A stretch of 64,000 nt of DNA, from assembly GCA_964545245.1 (NCBI GenBank), contig CAZJFC010000001.1:1-64000 (forward strand), read 5' to 3'. The stretch comes from CAZJFC01 sp964545245. Its GTDB lineage: Bacteria; Pseudomonadota; Alphaproteobacteria; Rickettsiales; 21-14-0-20-44-7. Position 1 is the stretch's first letter. Each line of letters begins with the position of its first letter. Under the pieces are notes generated by a model. It saw nothing but the letters and a program-made list of their open reading frames with translations, was not told the origin of the DNA and searched no databases. Made by a program: the position numbers and the translations under genes. Positions 8,731 to 18,607 of the stretch are shown piece after piece.

Positions 8731-8891
8731 GCTCGGTTTGCTAACCTCGCTCTTTACTATTCGTTTAGGGTTTCGGCAAAAAGTCAGGAGACTTTTTGCA
8801 TAATAAAATATCTGCTGACAAAAATCACGGGGATGACGTGGGACGAAATTCTTCTCGCCATACTATCCCAAATGGAATAAACATCCCTCTC

Positions 8892-10910
8892 ATGGCGAAG
8901 AAGAAAAGCGGAATCAGTGATGTTATCGGCAGGATTGTTCCGGGGGAAAGTAATTCTCCATCCCGCAAAAAACCCGCGAAAAAGAAAGGTTCCGGTGGTG
9001 GCAAAAGGGGCGGTGGCGGCGGAAAGAAATCCGGCGGCAGGAAAAAACGCAAAAAAACCTCCTCGCGCAAATGGCGTATTTTTGTCTGGCTGGTGAAGAT
9101 TGCGGCGGTTCTTGTGGCGACAGCCTTCATTGCCGGATTTTTGATTATAGCGCTTTACGCACATGATTTGCCCGACATCAATGATTTGTATAATGACGAT
9201 TTGAAAAAAAGCGTGACCGTGCTTGATAAAAACGGGCAGGTGATCGCTACCTATGGCGATCTGTTCAGCGAGTTCGTGCAATATAAGGACATCCCGAAAA
9301 CGCTGATCGACGCGGTGATCGCCACCGAGGACAGGAGGTTTTTCAGCCATTCCGGCATTGACCCGCGCGGCCTTCTCCGGGCGGCGGTCATCAATACGGT
9401 AAGCGGCAGGGTGAGCCAGGGCGGCAGCACAATCACGCAGCAGCTTGCCAAAATCGTTTTCCTCAAACCCGAACGCCGCATGAAGCGCAAAATCCAGGAG
9501 GCTATACTTGCCGTCTGGCTTGAGCATAAATTCAGCAAAGAACAGATTATGGCGATGTACCTCAACCGCGTTTACCTCGGCAGCGGGGTTTATGGAATCG
9601 ACTCCGCCGCGCACAGGTATTTCGGTAAACCGGCTAAGAATCTGAGCCTTTACGAATCCGCGCTGATTGCAGGGCTGCTCAAGGCTCCAACGACCTATTC
9701 GCCGTATAACAGCCCCAAAGCTTCCGTCAACCGCACAAGGCAGGTCCTCGCCAATATGGTCGATGCAAGGAAAATCACGGAATATGAAAGGAACCGCGCA
9801 ATCATGGCGGCCACCAAAATCAAAATCCATGAGCGCCGCGAAAGCGGGAAATATTTCGCCGATTATGTGGTGGACCTTGTCCAGCAATATTCAGGTGAAG
9901 TTCAGGAAAATATCATTGTGAAAACCACGCTGGATTATGAGCTGCAAAAACTCGCCGATGACTCGATTACCCAGAATATGATGGCAAGGGGCGCGGAACT
10001 CAGCGCTTCACAGGCGGCAATGGTTGTCATGCGGCCGGACGGTGCGGTATTGGCAATGATTGGCGGTGTGGATTATTCGGAAAGCCAGTTCAACCGTGCG
10101 ACGCAGGCGAAGCGCCAGCCCGGCTCGCTGTTCAAGCTGTTTGTATATCTGGCCGCGCTTGAAAACGGTTTCAATCCCGAAACCATAATCGACGATGTGC
10201 CTGTTTCAATCGGCAAATGGCGGCCAACCAATTATGATGAGCAGTACCACGGGCCGGTCATGCTGCGCGAAGCCTTCTCCAAATCGCTCAATGCGGCAAC
10301 CGTGAAGCTCTCGCTCGATGTAGGGCGTGGCAAGATAATCAACCTTGCGCGGCAGATGGGGATCAAGTCGAAACTAGCGGATATGCCAAGCATCGCACTC
10401 GGTTCAAGCGAGGTGAACCTGCTTGAAATAACTGCGGCTTATGCGCATCTGGCCAATAAGGGCGCGGCGGTTTCCCCTTATGCGATTAATGAGATCAGGA
10501 CCACGCACGGAAATGTGCTTTATAAGCGCAAGGGCGATTATGATTTGCAGGTGATAAGCCTGAAAGAAGTGAAGAAGATGAACAACCTGCTGCTCAGCGT
10601 TATCCGCTCCGGCACCGGGCGTGCTGCCCAGATTGGCCGTGATGCAGCCGGGAAAACCGGAACCAGCCAGGATTTCCGCGATGCGTGGTTTGTGGGTTAT
10701 ACGCCGCAGCTCGTCGCCGGGGTGTGGATCGGCAATGATGACAACAAGCCGATGAAAAAAGTTACCGGCGGGAACCTTCCGGCGAAAATCTGGGCGGATT
10801 TCATGAAACCGGCGCTGGCCGGCAAACCGGCATTGGCTATTGACGAAAACTATGATACGGGTTTTGGTGGGGAGATAAAAGGGTTCTGGGAGAGCCTGAT
10901 CGGAGATTAG
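8892..10910 (+). CDS. mrcA: Class A penicillin-binding protein (PBP1A family)
   Basis: Bifunctional peptidoglycan synthase of the inner membrane: it polymerises glycan strands and cross-links peptides. After a Lys/Gly-rich cytoplasmic tail, a membrane helix lies at about residues 61-90. The glycosyltransferase (GT51) domain shows ATEDRRFFSHSG with the catalytic Glu near 145, QGGSTITQQLAK, and EAILAVWLEHKFSKEQ. The transpeptidase has SLFK (Ser near 412), SLN near 463 and KTGT near 587. At 672 residues it is shorter than E. coli PBP1a (about 850) and lacks room for the inserted OB domain. I chose the ATG at 8892 for composition. A TTG at 8796 has a better ribosome site (AGGAG at 8786-8790) and would add 32 unremarkable residues, so the start is uncertain. 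pmbA follows at once. Confidence 0.95.
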   Translation: MAKKKSGISDVIGRIVPGESNSPSRKKPAKKKGSGGGKRGGGGGKKSGGRKKRKKTSSRKWRIFVWLVKIAAVLVATAFIAGFLIIALYAHDLPDINDLYNDDLKKSVTVLDKNGQVIATYGDLFSEFVQYKDIPKTLIDAVIATEDRRFFSHSGIDPRGLLRAAVINTVSGRVSQGGSTITQQLAKIVFLKPERRMKRKIQEAILAVWLEHKFSKEQIMAMYLNRVYLGSGVYGIDSAAHRYFGKPAKNLSLYESALIAGLLKAPTTYSPYNSPKASVNRTRQVLANMVDARKITEYERNRAIMAATKIKIHERRESGKYFADYVVDLVQQYSGEVQENIIVKTTLDYELQKLADDSITQNMMARGAELSASQAAMVVMRPDGAVLAMIGGVDYSESQFNRATQAKRQPGSLFKLFVYLAALENGFNPETIIDDVPVSIGKWRPTNYDEQYHGPVMLREAFSKSLNAATVKLSLDVGRGKIINLARQMGIKSKLADMPSIALGSSEVNLLEITAAYAHLANKGAAVSPYAINEIRTTHGNVLYKRKGDYDLQVISLKEVKKMNNLLLSVIRSGTGRAAQIGRDAAGKTGTSQDFRDAWFVGYTPQLVAGVWIGNDDNKPMKKVTGGNLPAKIWADFMKPALAGKPALAIDENYDTGFGGEIKGFWESLIGD

Positions 10911-10911
10911 C

Positions 10912-12267
10912 ATGAAAAATATAGGCAGATCCACCACTGACAAGGCTGATTTTGATTTCGCCGAAAAGCTGCTTGCCAAATGCAAATCCTTCGGGGCGAC
11001 CGCTGCCGAAATAGTTATTGGCGAAACCGCCGATATTTCCGTGAATTGCCGCAACGGCAAGCTGGAAAACATAGAGCGATCGGAAAACCGCGCCCTTGGA
11101 CTCCGGGTTTTTGTTGGGGAAAAAACCGCGAGCATATCAAGCGCAAAATTCGACCAGCCCGAAGTTCTTGCTGAACGTGTCGTGAACATGGCGAAGGAAA
11201 CGCCGGAAGATGAATTCACCACACTTGCCCCGCAGGAGTTACTGGCGGATAAAATCCCGGAGCTTGACCTTTATGATGAAAAAGAACCATCGCCGGAGCA
11301 ACTCATCGGGTTCGCAAAAGAAGCGGAAGAAATTGCGCTCGCGCAACCGGGAATCACCAACAGCGAAGGCGGCGATGCGAGCTTCTCAAGGTTCAGCGGG
11401 TTGCTGATGACCAGCCACGGTTTCGCCAAAACAACACGCTCGACTTATAGCGGGATCTCGGCCTGTGTGCTTGCGGGAAGCGGAACCGAAATGCAGCACG
11501 ATTATGATTATACCTCGGCAAGGCATATTGGTGATTTGGACACGCCGGAAAAAATCGGCAGAAGCGCGGCGGAGCGGGCACTTGCCAAAATGCACCCGAA
11601 AAAAGCGGATAGCGGAAAATACCCGGTTGTGTTTGACCCGCGTGTTTCAAAGAGCTTTCTTTCCGACCTGACCGCAGGGATTAACGGCGCAAGCATAGCG
11701 CGGGGAACAAGTTTCCTCAAAAACAAGCTCGGTGAAAAAATATTCGCTGATAACATCACGATTGAGGATGACCCGCATATCAAACGCGGACAAGGTTCCC
11801 GCCCGTTTGATGGCGAAGGGGTGAGGAATGAGAAGCTGGTTATCGTGGAAAACGGGATACTCAAAACATGGCTGCTCGATACGCGCTCAGCAAACAAACT
11901 GAAGCTTGTTACTAACGGCAGGGCATACAGGGGAGTGGGTTCCTCGCCTTCTCCTTCATCGACGAATCTTTATATGAAGAACGGTGTCCTTGCCCCCGAT
12001 GAAATTATTTCCGGTATTATGCACGGGATTTACATCACTGAAACATTCGGTATGGGGATAAACTATATAACCGGCGATTATTCACAGGGTGCTTCCGGGT
12101 TCATGATTGAAAAGGGTAAAATCACTTACCCGGTAAATGAAATCACCCTTGCGGGCAATTTGCTTGATATATTCCTGAATATAACTCCTGCTAATGACCT
12201 TGAGTTCAAATATTCCACCAACGCGCCGACAATTCTGGTGAAGGAAATGACGGTGGCCGGGAAATAA
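10912..12267 (+). CDS. pmbA: TldD/PmbA family metallopeptidase, PmbA (TldE) type
   Basis: The 451-residue product aligns throughout with PmbA/TldE. It has an N-terminal domain (FGATAAEIVIGETADISVNC, then ENRALGLRVFVG), a central DPRVSKSFLSDLTAGINGAS and C-terminal GMGINYITGDYSQGASGFMI with PVNEITLAGNL. TldD and TldE form a cytoplasmic zinc-dependent protease that degrades unfolded peptides and matures some modified peptides. PmbA is the partner subunit. GGAG at 10902-10905 gives a good ribosome site. One base separates it from the PBP1A stop codon, so co-transcription is likely. tldD is not in this window. Confidence 0.93.
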   Translation: MKNIGRSTTDKADFDFAEKLLAKCKSFGATAAEIVIGETADISVNCRNGKLENIERSENRALGLRVFVGEKTASISSAKFDQPEVLAERVVNMAKETPEDEFTTLAPQELLADKIPELDLYDEKEPSPEQLIGFAKEAEEIALAQPGITNSEGGDASFSRFSGLLMTSHGFAKTTRSTYSGISACVLAGSGTEMQHDYDYTSARHIGDLDTPEKIGRSAAERALAKMHPKKADSGKYPVVFDPRVSKSFLSDLTAGINGASIARGTSFLKNKLGEKIFADNITIEDDPHIKRGQGSRPFDGEGVRNEKLVIVENGILKTWLLDTRSANKLKLVTNGRAYRGVGSSPSPSSTNLYMKNGVLAPDEIISGIMHGIYITETFGMGINYITGDYSQGASGFMIEKGKITYPVNEITLAGNLLDIFLNITPANDLEFKYSTNAPTILVKEMTVAGK

Positions 12268-12310
12268 GCAGCCGACTTTGCAGTGTAACGGTTTTTTTGG
12301 TGGTCTTGGC

Positions 12311-14341
12311 TTATCTTCTTTCCATTGCCGCAGTTTGCGCATCAAGCAGCGCAAGAAGCTGGTTCGCTGAGGCAATTGCTGCTTCAAGCGCCGAAAACCT
12401 GTCCAGCATTTTATCGCGATAATCTTCTATCTGGGTATCAATACGCTCGATTGATTTCTCAAGCTCGGCATTTGCATCCTGAAGGCTCTTTATCTCAATA
12501 TCAATCATACCTTCAGTATCGGCAACCATTGCTTCCAGGTCATTGAACATTTTGTCGGCAATGCCCTGGCTCATGGCAACGTTTATCTCATCCATACCGT
12601 TGCCGGTATAAAGCATTTCAAGGCCGGATAACGCGCCGGTTCCCTTGATAGTGGCATAACTACCGCTTGCGTTATATGCCATGCTCATCGGCGTGGCAAG
12701 GTCATAGCCGAACATTTTTGTTACCTGCGCGCGCAGGGTTTTCGGCAGGCTACTATTAACTGTAAGGCTGAATTTCTTTTCAAATTCGTCGTTTACGATA
12801 TCGAAAGTGCTGTTGCCGTTACCGGAGTATGAAAGGCTGAGTCCCTGAAGGCCGGTGCCTGCCTTTCCGGTGATTTTCTGGGTCGCGCTGTCATAGTCAA
12901 GATATGCCGGTGAGGCCAGGGCCATGCCGTCGATATGGGTAATCCATGCCTGGCTGCCTTCCGGCTGGTTTTTGTTAACTACAATTGTGAAGCGTGATGA
13001 AGTAATGGTATTATCACGTTCTAGTATATTGAGCCTGCTGCTGTTGCTGGAAAACTGGAATTCAAAAATCTTCCTTATTTCTTCAAAATACTGGTCAAGC
13101 TTGCCGGTAAGTTTTGCCACATCAACGTCGAGGACGCTTTTCACCTCCGGATAAGGTTCCTCCGCATCCAGTACTGCCGGTATATTGGTCAGGTATATGC
13201 CAAGCCCGCCCATATTCGTTGGCGCGCTGGTGGATGCGACAAAGGGGTTGTTGGTGCCTGCGGCATTGCCGCTTATATGTGATGCCATCCTGTCAATAAT
13301 GGTCTTCATCGTGGTGTTGCCGTTCAGGACGGCGGTATCAAGGTAGTTGCCGTTACCATCTGTTGCGGTCTGGTTGGCATAGAAATCGCGCAGTGTATTA
13401 TATGCTATAAGCATATCGGCAATGCCGGTTGCAACTGTCTGGCTGTTCTTGTCTATATCCAGTGTTATCTTCTCAGCGGTAAGCTGGTCGCTGCCGGTTG
13501 TCTGGTAAAGCGTGAGAGTTACATTATCCAGTATATCGGTAATGGTGTTTGAGGAACGGGTTATTACCTGCTCGTTAAAAACAATCACAGCATCACTGCT
13601 GTTCTGTATTTCCGTAAAGCCGCCATCGACAGGCATTACGTTATCCGGGTCGGTTATTGTGATGTCATTCCCTGAACCGGTTATTTTATGGTTAAGCGTG
13701 AGTTTGTAGCTATCATCGGAGATTTTGACGATAGTCGCGCTGATGCTGGTAATTGATGAAACTGCATTTATCTCGGCAGCGATGTCGGTAAGTGACGCGC
13801 CTTCCCTGATCTGGATAATGGCATCCTTATCCGCGCCGCCGCTAAGGGTAAAACTACCAGCGGTGAACATCCCGTCATCCTCGCCGTCTATTGCCTGTAC
13901 TACGCTTTCCGTGCGGCTGCTGAATGAAATTGACTGGAATGCATCTGATTTGGCGAGGTTTAATATCTGGATGTCGTATTTACCTATTGGCGCGCTATTG
14001 TTTGTTGTAACGCCAAGGTAGTTTGATGCTGTCGCGCCGTTGGAAATACTCGTGAATGAACTGCGCGCATCAAATACATTCTGGCCGGCAGAACTAAATC
14101 CGGTTGGGTTCCTTAAAGCGTTAAGTTTCTCCTTCAGCGCGTTCAGGCTGGATTTCATCTGGCTCAGCGCTGCAATCTTGCTGTTATTGGTTGAAACCGA
14201 TTTCTCAAGCTTTACGGCAGGAAGTCTTTTTGCGGTAGTCAGTGAGGTTATCAGCCCCTCAATATTAAGGCCGGATTGCGACCCAAGAAACACGTTCTTG
14301 TTGCCGACTGTACTGATATTACCAAAATTTATCTGTGTCAT
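12311..14341 (-). CDS. fliD: Flagellar filament cap protein FliD
   Basis: FliD (HAP2) caps the tip of the growing flagellum and helps flagellin fold as it leaves the channel. The N-terminus has the FliD signature: GLNIEGLITSLTTAKRLPAV then coiled-coil heptads (SKIAALSQMKSSLNALKEKL). The C-terminus ends in a long coiled coil (IEIKSLQDANAELEKSIERI through SANQLLALL). Between them are Ser/Thr/Gly-rich variable domains, as usual for the exposed part. I start at the ATG at 14341, preceded by AGAGG, giving 676 residues; a further 25 residues upstream read poorly as protein. At 676 residues it is longer than E. coli FliD (468), within the range for outer-domain variation. Confidence 0.92.
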   Translation of the reverse strand: MTQINFGNISTVGNKNVFLGSQSGLNIEGLITSLTTAKRLPAVKLEKSVSTNNSKIAALSQMKSSLNALKEKLNALRNPTGFSSAGQNVFDARSSFTSISNGATASNYLGVTTNNSAPIGKYDIQILNLAKSDAFQSISFSSRTESVVQAIDGEDDGMFTAGSFTLSGGADKDAIIQIREGASLTDIAAEINAVSSITSISATIVKISDDSYKLTLNHKITGSGNDITITDPDNVMPVDGGFTEIQNSSDAVIVFNEQVITRSSNTITDILDNVTLTLYQTTGSDQLTAEKITLDIDKNSQTVATGIADMLIAYNTLRDFYANQTATDGNGNYLDTAVLNGNTTMKTIIDRMASHISGNAAGTNNPFVASTSAPTNMGGLGIYLTNIPAVLDAEEPYPEVKSVLDVDVAKLTGKLDQYFEEIRKIFEFQFSSNSSRLNILERDNTITSSRFTIVVNKNQPEGSQAWITHIDGMALASPAYLDYDSATQKITGKAGTGLQGLSLSYSGNGNSTFDIVNDEFEKKFSLTVNSSLPKTLRAQVTKMFGYDLATPMSMAYNASGSYATIKGTGALSGLEMLYTGNGMDEINVAMSQGIADKMFNDLEAMVADTEGMIDIEIKSLQDANAELEKSIERIDTQIEDYRDKMLDRFSALEAAIASANQLLALLDAQTAAMERR

Positions 14342-14505
14342 ACCTGACCTCTTTGCAAGAATCATGCCTACTTGGCACTCCGAAGGCCTGATACGGCAAA
14401 ATGCCGCATAAGCCATCCCTTAACCAGTTGATTATGACCTAATTAGTTTAAGATTTTCTTAAGAAAGCCTTGGATTGCAGTAATAAAATAACGAAGCCTT
14501 GTAAA

Positions 14506-15438
14506 CTAGCGCCCTTTCTGGAGGTTTTCCAGATTCTCCCAAGCCTTGTCATAATACACGGAAGTTCCCATCAGCGCCTTGTTCAGATAGGTCTTTGCCA
14601 GGTCATTATCTTTTGCAAGCTGGGCATAAACCCCCATGTTGTTATATAGCTGCGGTTCGGTAAGGACTGGTTTTGCCGTCCTTTCGGCCATTTCAATCTT
14701 GCCCGCGATTGCGTAAACCAGCGCAAGGTTAAGCTTTACTGCGCGGTTCTGGCCGGAATCGGACATTGAGCGGATTGAAGCGTCTTTCAATATGCCTATA
14801 GCGTCATTCGTGTTGCCGATAAGCGCTTTGAGCAGGGCCTGGTTATTTAAAACGGCAGGATTGCGGTTACTTACCTTTGCTGCAAGGTCAAAATACTGGT
14901 TGGCCTCCTGGTATTTGTTATTAGCGGCAAAAATCAGCCCCGCGCCGTTGATTGATTTCCAGCGGTTGGCGTCGGTCTGGATGATCCTGGTGAAAATATC
15001 GCCGGCTTCCTGGAACTTGGCTTCCGCCAGCAGGCACAGCGCCTTGGACTCCTGATAGTCGATATTATCCGGGTTGGATTTCAGCAGGTTGTCATACATG
15101 TTGCGGGCGGTTTTGCAATTGCCCATTTTCCGCAATACCTCGGCGTATTTATATGTATAAATGGGGTTCTCGGGGTAACGTGAGTAAAGCTGTTCATAAT
15201 AATAGCCGCTCTTGGTGAGTTCGCCGTTATTTTCGGCCTCCTGCGCGGATTTATACAGGGTTTGCTCAACAGAAGATGTGTCCACGCTTTCGATGATCTT
15301 GGCAATTTCCCGCTCTTCCGACTTTTCCGAGTCCCCCAGAAGGCTGATCTTACCCTTGGGAAGAACGCTGCATCCCCCCACCGAAAGGCTTAAAATTGCT
15401 GCAAAAAGGGCTAAGCTAAAGAAATTCCGGTGAAACAT
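14506..15438 (-). CDS. TPR lipoprotein, possibly TadD-like
   Basis: About 310 residues from the ATG at 15438. A signal peptide with lipobox LSVGGC marks it as a lipoprotein, with the acylated Cys near residue 23. The rest is a run of tetratricopeptide repeats (for example YYYEQLYSRYPENPIYTYKY and ILKDASIRSMS...), with helix pairs suited to protein binding. TadD of the Tad pilus system and several other envelope assembly factors look like this. The presence of a TadG-like gene in the same window makes TadD attractive, but the two are 9 kb apart. A 15-residue-longer start at 15483 is also open. Confidence 0.8.
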   Translation of the reverse strand: MFHRNFFSLALFAAILSLSVGGCSVLPKGKISLLGDSEKSEEREIAKIIESVDTSSVEQTLYKSAQEAENNGELTKSGYYYEQLYSRYPENPIYTYKYAEVLRKMGNCKTARNMYDNLLKSNPDNIDYQESKALCLLAEAKFQEAGDIFTRIIQTDANRWKSINGAGLIFAANNKYQEANQYFDLAAKVSNRNPAVLNNQALLKALIGNTNDAIGILKDASIRSMSDSGQNRAVKLNLALVYAIAGKIEMAERTAKPVLTEPQLYNNMGVYAQLAKDNDLAKTYLNKALMGTSVYYDKAWENLENLQKGR

Positions 15439-15515
15439 AATCAATTTGTTGAAAAAACTGGCGGAGTTGATTATAACCTCCACGAGCTAACTGGCAACCT
15501 CTAATCGGCCAAATA

Positions 15516-16424
15516 ATGCGTCATCTATTAAGCATCAATGACCTTAGCGTTAAAGAGGTCAACTCAATCCTTGAAAAAGCGAACAGGCACGCTGAAGTAA
15601 ACCGCCATTCCAACAAGCGTCAGGCAACGCTCGCCGGAAGGACGATGATCAACCTGTTCTTTGAACACTCCACCCGAACAGTCACCAGTTTTGAGCTTGC
15701 AGGTAAACGACTTGGTGCGGATGTTATAAATATCGCAACTGAAAGCTCTTCGCTCAATAAGGGCGAAACACTGATGGATACCGCGCTCACGCTGAACGCG
15801 ATGCACCCTGATTTTATCGTTATACGCCATAACCAGAGCGGTGCGGTGAAGCTGATTGCCGATAAGGTGAAATGCGCGGTCATCAATGCCGGTGACGGCA
15901 GCCACGAACACCCGACTCAGGCATTGCTCGACGCGCTCGCCATCAAAAACGCGAAAGGAAAGATCGCCGGTTTGAAAGTGGCGATTTGCGGTGACCTGCT
16001 CCATTCCCGTGTGGCCCGCTCAAACATTCTGCTGCTCACAAAAATGGGTGCTGAGGTCAATGTCATCGCTGCGCCGACCCTGATGCCGAGCCGCGAATTC
16101 CTGAAGAAAATGGGCGTTAAGGCCTTCACCGACATGCGCAAGGGAATCAAGGATGCCGACATTGTTATGGTTCTGCGCCTGCAGAAAGAACGCATGAGCG
16201 GAAGCTTCATCCCAAGCCCGCGCGAATATTACAAGTTTTATGGGCTGGATGCGGAAAAAATGGAATATGCAAAGACGGATGCGAAGGTGATGGACCCCGG
16301 CCCAGTTATCCGCGGTGTGCAGATTTCGTCAGAAATTGCCGATGACATCAGCCGCAGCATTATTCTGGAGCAGGTTGAAATGGGCGTTGCCATAAGGCAG
16401 GCAGTATTGGAGTTTGTCGCATAA
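15516..16424 (+). CDS. pyrB: Aspartate carbamoyltransferase catalytic subunit
   Basis: Catalyses carbamoyl phosphate plus aspartate to carbamoyl aspartate, the first committed step of pyrimidine synthesis. The 302-residue product shows the carbamoyl-phosphate motif FEHSTRT, the catalytic [31 protein letters not shown] and LRLQKERM. Two normally conserved positions differ. The residue after STRT is Val instead of the usual Arg, and the aspartate-side motif reads MDPGPVIRG where most enzymes have MHPGPMNRG. The gene overlaps pyrC by one base (TAATG), the common pyrBC arrangement of many proteobacteria. Confidence 0.93.
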   Translation: MRHLLSINDLSVKEVNSILEKANRHAEVNRHSNKRQATLAGRTMINLFFEHSTRTVTSFELAGKRLGADVINIATESSSLNKGETLMDTALTLNAMHPDFIVIRHNQSGAVKLIADKVKCAVINAGDGSHEHPTQALLDALAIKNAKGKIAGLKVAICGDLLHSRVARSNILLLTKMGAEVNVIAAPTLMPSREFLKKMGVKAFTDMRKGIKDADIVMVLRLQKERMSGSFIPSPREYYKFYGLDAEKMEYAKTDAKVMDPGPVIRGVQISSEIADDISRSIILEQVEMGVAIRQAVLEFVA

Positions 16425-17749
16425 TGAGCGAATTTGGAAAAGCACCACTCAGGAAACACAAGGGCAGGACGCTGCTCACCAACGCGCGTATCCTTGACCC
16501 GGAATCGGGTTACGACAAAAACGGTGAGTTGCTTATTGAAGACGGAAAAATCGCCGATTTCGGCAAGCTGGGTAAGGTTGCCGGAGCGGAAATAATTGAT
16601 TGTGGCGGCAAGTTGCTTACACCGGGGCTGGTGGATATTCAGGTGCACGCGCGTGAGCCGGGCGGTGAAAAGAAGGAAACATTCACTACCGCCAGCCGTT
16701 CTGCGGTGGCGGGTGGCGTTACTTCGATCGCGGTTATGCCTAACACCGATCCGGTGATTGATAATGTTTCGACTTTTGAACTGGTGCAGCGCAAAGCAAA
16801 AGAACGCGCAATCTGCAATGTGAGTATCTTCGGCAGCATTACCCGCGGCATGAACGGAACCGAGCTTGCTGAAATAGGTTCACTCAAGGAAGCAGGGGCT
16901 GTCGGCATCACCGATGACGGCACTGCGGTGATGAGTTCTGTGGCGATGAAGAACGCAATGGTTCTTGCGGCTGATAACGGGCTGCTGGTTGCCCAGCACG
17001 CGGAAGATCTATCCCTCACCCAAGGTGCGGTAATGAATGAAGGAGAGGTTTCGGCAAGGCTCGGCCTGCGTGGCATGCCAAACGCCGCCGAAGCAATTAT
17101 CGTTGAGCGCGATTTGCGCCTGCTTGAGCTGGTGCAGAGAGATTTCCCTAAGGCGCGTTACCATGTGCTGCATGTTTCTACTGCGGAGGCTTTGGAGGCA
17201 ATTGAACGCGCGAAAGATAAGGGTTTGAATGTAACCTGCGAAACTGCGCCGCATTATTTCACGCTGACCGATGAAGCAGTAGGCGATTACCGGACTTTCG
17301 CCAAGATGAACCCGCCGCTACGCTCTGAAAAAGACCGTAAGGCGATATATAAGGCAGTAACCAGCGGGCTGATTGACGCAATCGCCACCGACCACGCCCC
17401 GCATGACCAGGAAAGCAAGCGCGTTCCGTTCGCTGAAGCGGCTTTTGGGATTGTCGGGCTGGAAACACTGCTGCCGCTCAGCCTTGCGTTATATCATAAG
17501 GGGGATGTGAAGCTGAAAGACCTGCTGGCGCAGATGACCTATAAACCGGCGGATATTATCGGCGTTAACCGTGGCCGCATTAAGAAAGGTGCAGCGGCTG
17601 ACCTTACGCTGATTGACCTTGATGTGAAATGGAAAATCAAACCGGAAGAATTCCACTCAAAATCCAAGAACTCACCGTTTGAGGACTTTAAGGCGCAGGG
17701 GCGGGCGGTGAAGACGTTTGTTGGTGGTAATCTCGTATACCAATTATAA
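16424..17749 (+). CDS. pyrC: Dihydroorotase (or dihydroorotase-like PyrC) with an altered metal site
   Basis: 441 residues, class I dihydroorotase family, which closes carbamoyl aspartate to dihydroorotate. Present: REPGGEKKE, the TDDG aspartate, QHAED, the LHVSTAEA His, CETAPHYFTLTDE and the catalytic ATDHAPHD. Absent: the first His of the HxH zinc pair. The site reads VDIQVHAREPG, giving Gln-Val-His instead of His-x-His. Pseudomonas and its relatives pair PyrB with an inactive PyrC homologue that is needed for assembly. In that family several of the ligands are lost, whereas here only one is, so activity cannot be ruled out. Translationally coupled to pyrB. Confidence 0.92.
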   Translation: MSEFGKAPLRKHKGRTLLTNARILDPESGYDKNGELLIEDGKIADFGKLGKVAGAEIIDCGGKLLTPGLVDIQVHAREPGGEKKETFTTASRSAVAGGVTSIAVMPNTDPVIDNVSTFELVQRKAKERAICNVSIFGSITRGMNGTELAEIGSLKEAGAVGITDDGTAVMSSVAMKNAMVLAADNGLLVAQHAEDLSLTQGAVMNEGEVSARLGLRGMPNAAEAIIVERDLRLLELVQRDFPKARYHVLHVSTAEALEAIERAKDKGLNVTCETAPHYFTLTDEAVGDYRTFAKMNPPLRSEKDRKAIYKAVTSGLIDAIATDHAPHDQESKRVPFAEAAFGIVGLETLLPLSLALYHKGDVKLKDLLAQMTYKPADIIGVNRGRIKKGAAADLTLIDLDVKWKIKPEEFHSKSKNSPFEDFKAQGRAVKTFVGGNLVYQL

Positions 17750-17760
17750 GAAGGTAAGAG

Positions 17761-18468
17761 GTGAATAAAACGGCTGAATTATTCCCGGAAAAAGAGGAAA
17801 CCCCGCATTATCACGGGCACAGGGCAAGGCTGCGTGAAAGATTCCTTAAAGAACCGAAAGCCATGCCGGATTATGAAATTCTTGAATTGCTTTTGTTCCC
17901 TTCCAGCCCACGCAAAGATGTGAAACCGCTGGCGAAAGAGCTGATATTGAAATTCGGCTCGCTGGCAAAAGTTCTTACAGCTTCTGCCGAGGAGCTTGCC
18001 GCAAATGAGCTTAATGATTCCGCGATTGCCTCGATCAAAACCGTGCAAGAGGCGGCAAGCAGGTTGCTGCTGGCGGAAGCTAAAAAGCAGCCTGTACTGA
18101 GTTCATGGATAAAGTTGCTGGAATATTGCCGCGCTGAAATGGGCTACCTGAAAAATGAGCAGTTCCGCCTGTTATTCCTGAATTCAAAGAATATGTTGAT
18201 AGCCGATGAGGTGCAGCAGGAAGGAACAATTAATCATACGGTTGCCTATCCGCGTGAAATCGTGAAACGAGCGCTGGAACTTTCCGCTGCCAGCGTGATT
18301 CTGGTCCATAACCACCCAAGCGGTGATCCAACGCCCTCACGCGCGGATATTGAGTTAACGCACCAGATTGTGGCTGCGGCAAAGCCTTTGGGTGTAAAGA
18401 TCCATGACCACCTTATAATTTCACAAGGTGAGCATTATAGTTTTAAAAGTAACGGGCTGATTGATTAG
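17761..18468 (+). CDS. radC: RadC family protein with JAB1/MPN domain
   Basis: The 235-residue product has the RadC layout. An N-terminal helix-hairpin-helix-like region (YEILELLLFPSSPRKDVKPL, FGSLAKVLTAS) precedes the C-terminal JAMM metallo-domain with VHNHPSGDPTPSRADI and a final IISQGEHYSFK. The JAMM His-x-His...Asp motif is intact. Its cell role is unsettled; the old link with DNA repair is weak. The GTG start at 17761 follows AAGGTAAGAG, a fair ribosome site. It lies 11 bases beyond pyrC. Confidence 0.93.
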   Translation: MNKTAELFPEKEETPHYHGHRARLRERFLKEPKAMPDYEILELLLFPSSPRKDVKPLAKELILKFGSLAKVLTASAEELAANELNDSAIASIKTVQEAASRLLLAEAKKQPVLSSWIKLLEYCRAEMGYLKNEQFRLLFLNSKNMLIADEVQQEGTINHTVAYPREIVKRALELSAASVILVHNHPSGDPTPSRADIELTHQIVAAAKPLGVKIHDHLIISQGEHYSFKSNGLID

Positions 18469-18607
18469 AGCAAAAACGCTCTAGGCGCGGTATGGCGCGT
18501 TTTTATGTGCAGTTGCCGTTTCTACTCTTTGAGCTGCAAGCAGTACATGGGCGACATCGGTTAATCTTTCCAGCTGTCCAGATAGTTCTCCGAGTTGTGC
18601 TACTTGA

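Larger units (their letters stand above)
8437..8891. other. 455-base non-coding region rich in repeats
   Basis: No supported gene. The region holds two diverged copies of an approximately 60-bp direct repeat (8446-8507 and 8671-8730) and C/G-rich palindromic stretches such as CCCCCCTATCAGGGGGG near 8539 and CCCTCTCCTCATAGGAGAGGG near 8639. It looks like accumulated interspersed repeats between fliS and the penicillin-binding protein gene. Confidence 0.6.

Noticed and set aside
8796..8891. N-terminal extension of the PBP1A gene from a TTG with a good ribosome site
   Set aside because: The extra 32 residues have no hydrophobic or conserved character, and the ATG at 8892 begins the typical basic tail. 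Kept as an alternative only.
8784..9887. Long minus-strand open frame of 367 codons
   Set aside because: It lies wholly opposite the PBP1A gene, whose motifs are unambiguous; composition is that of an antisense shadow.
18467..18510. Hairpin after radC as a terminator
   Set aside because: AGAGC/GCTCT is short, and the T-run follows a second weak stem; too poor to call.
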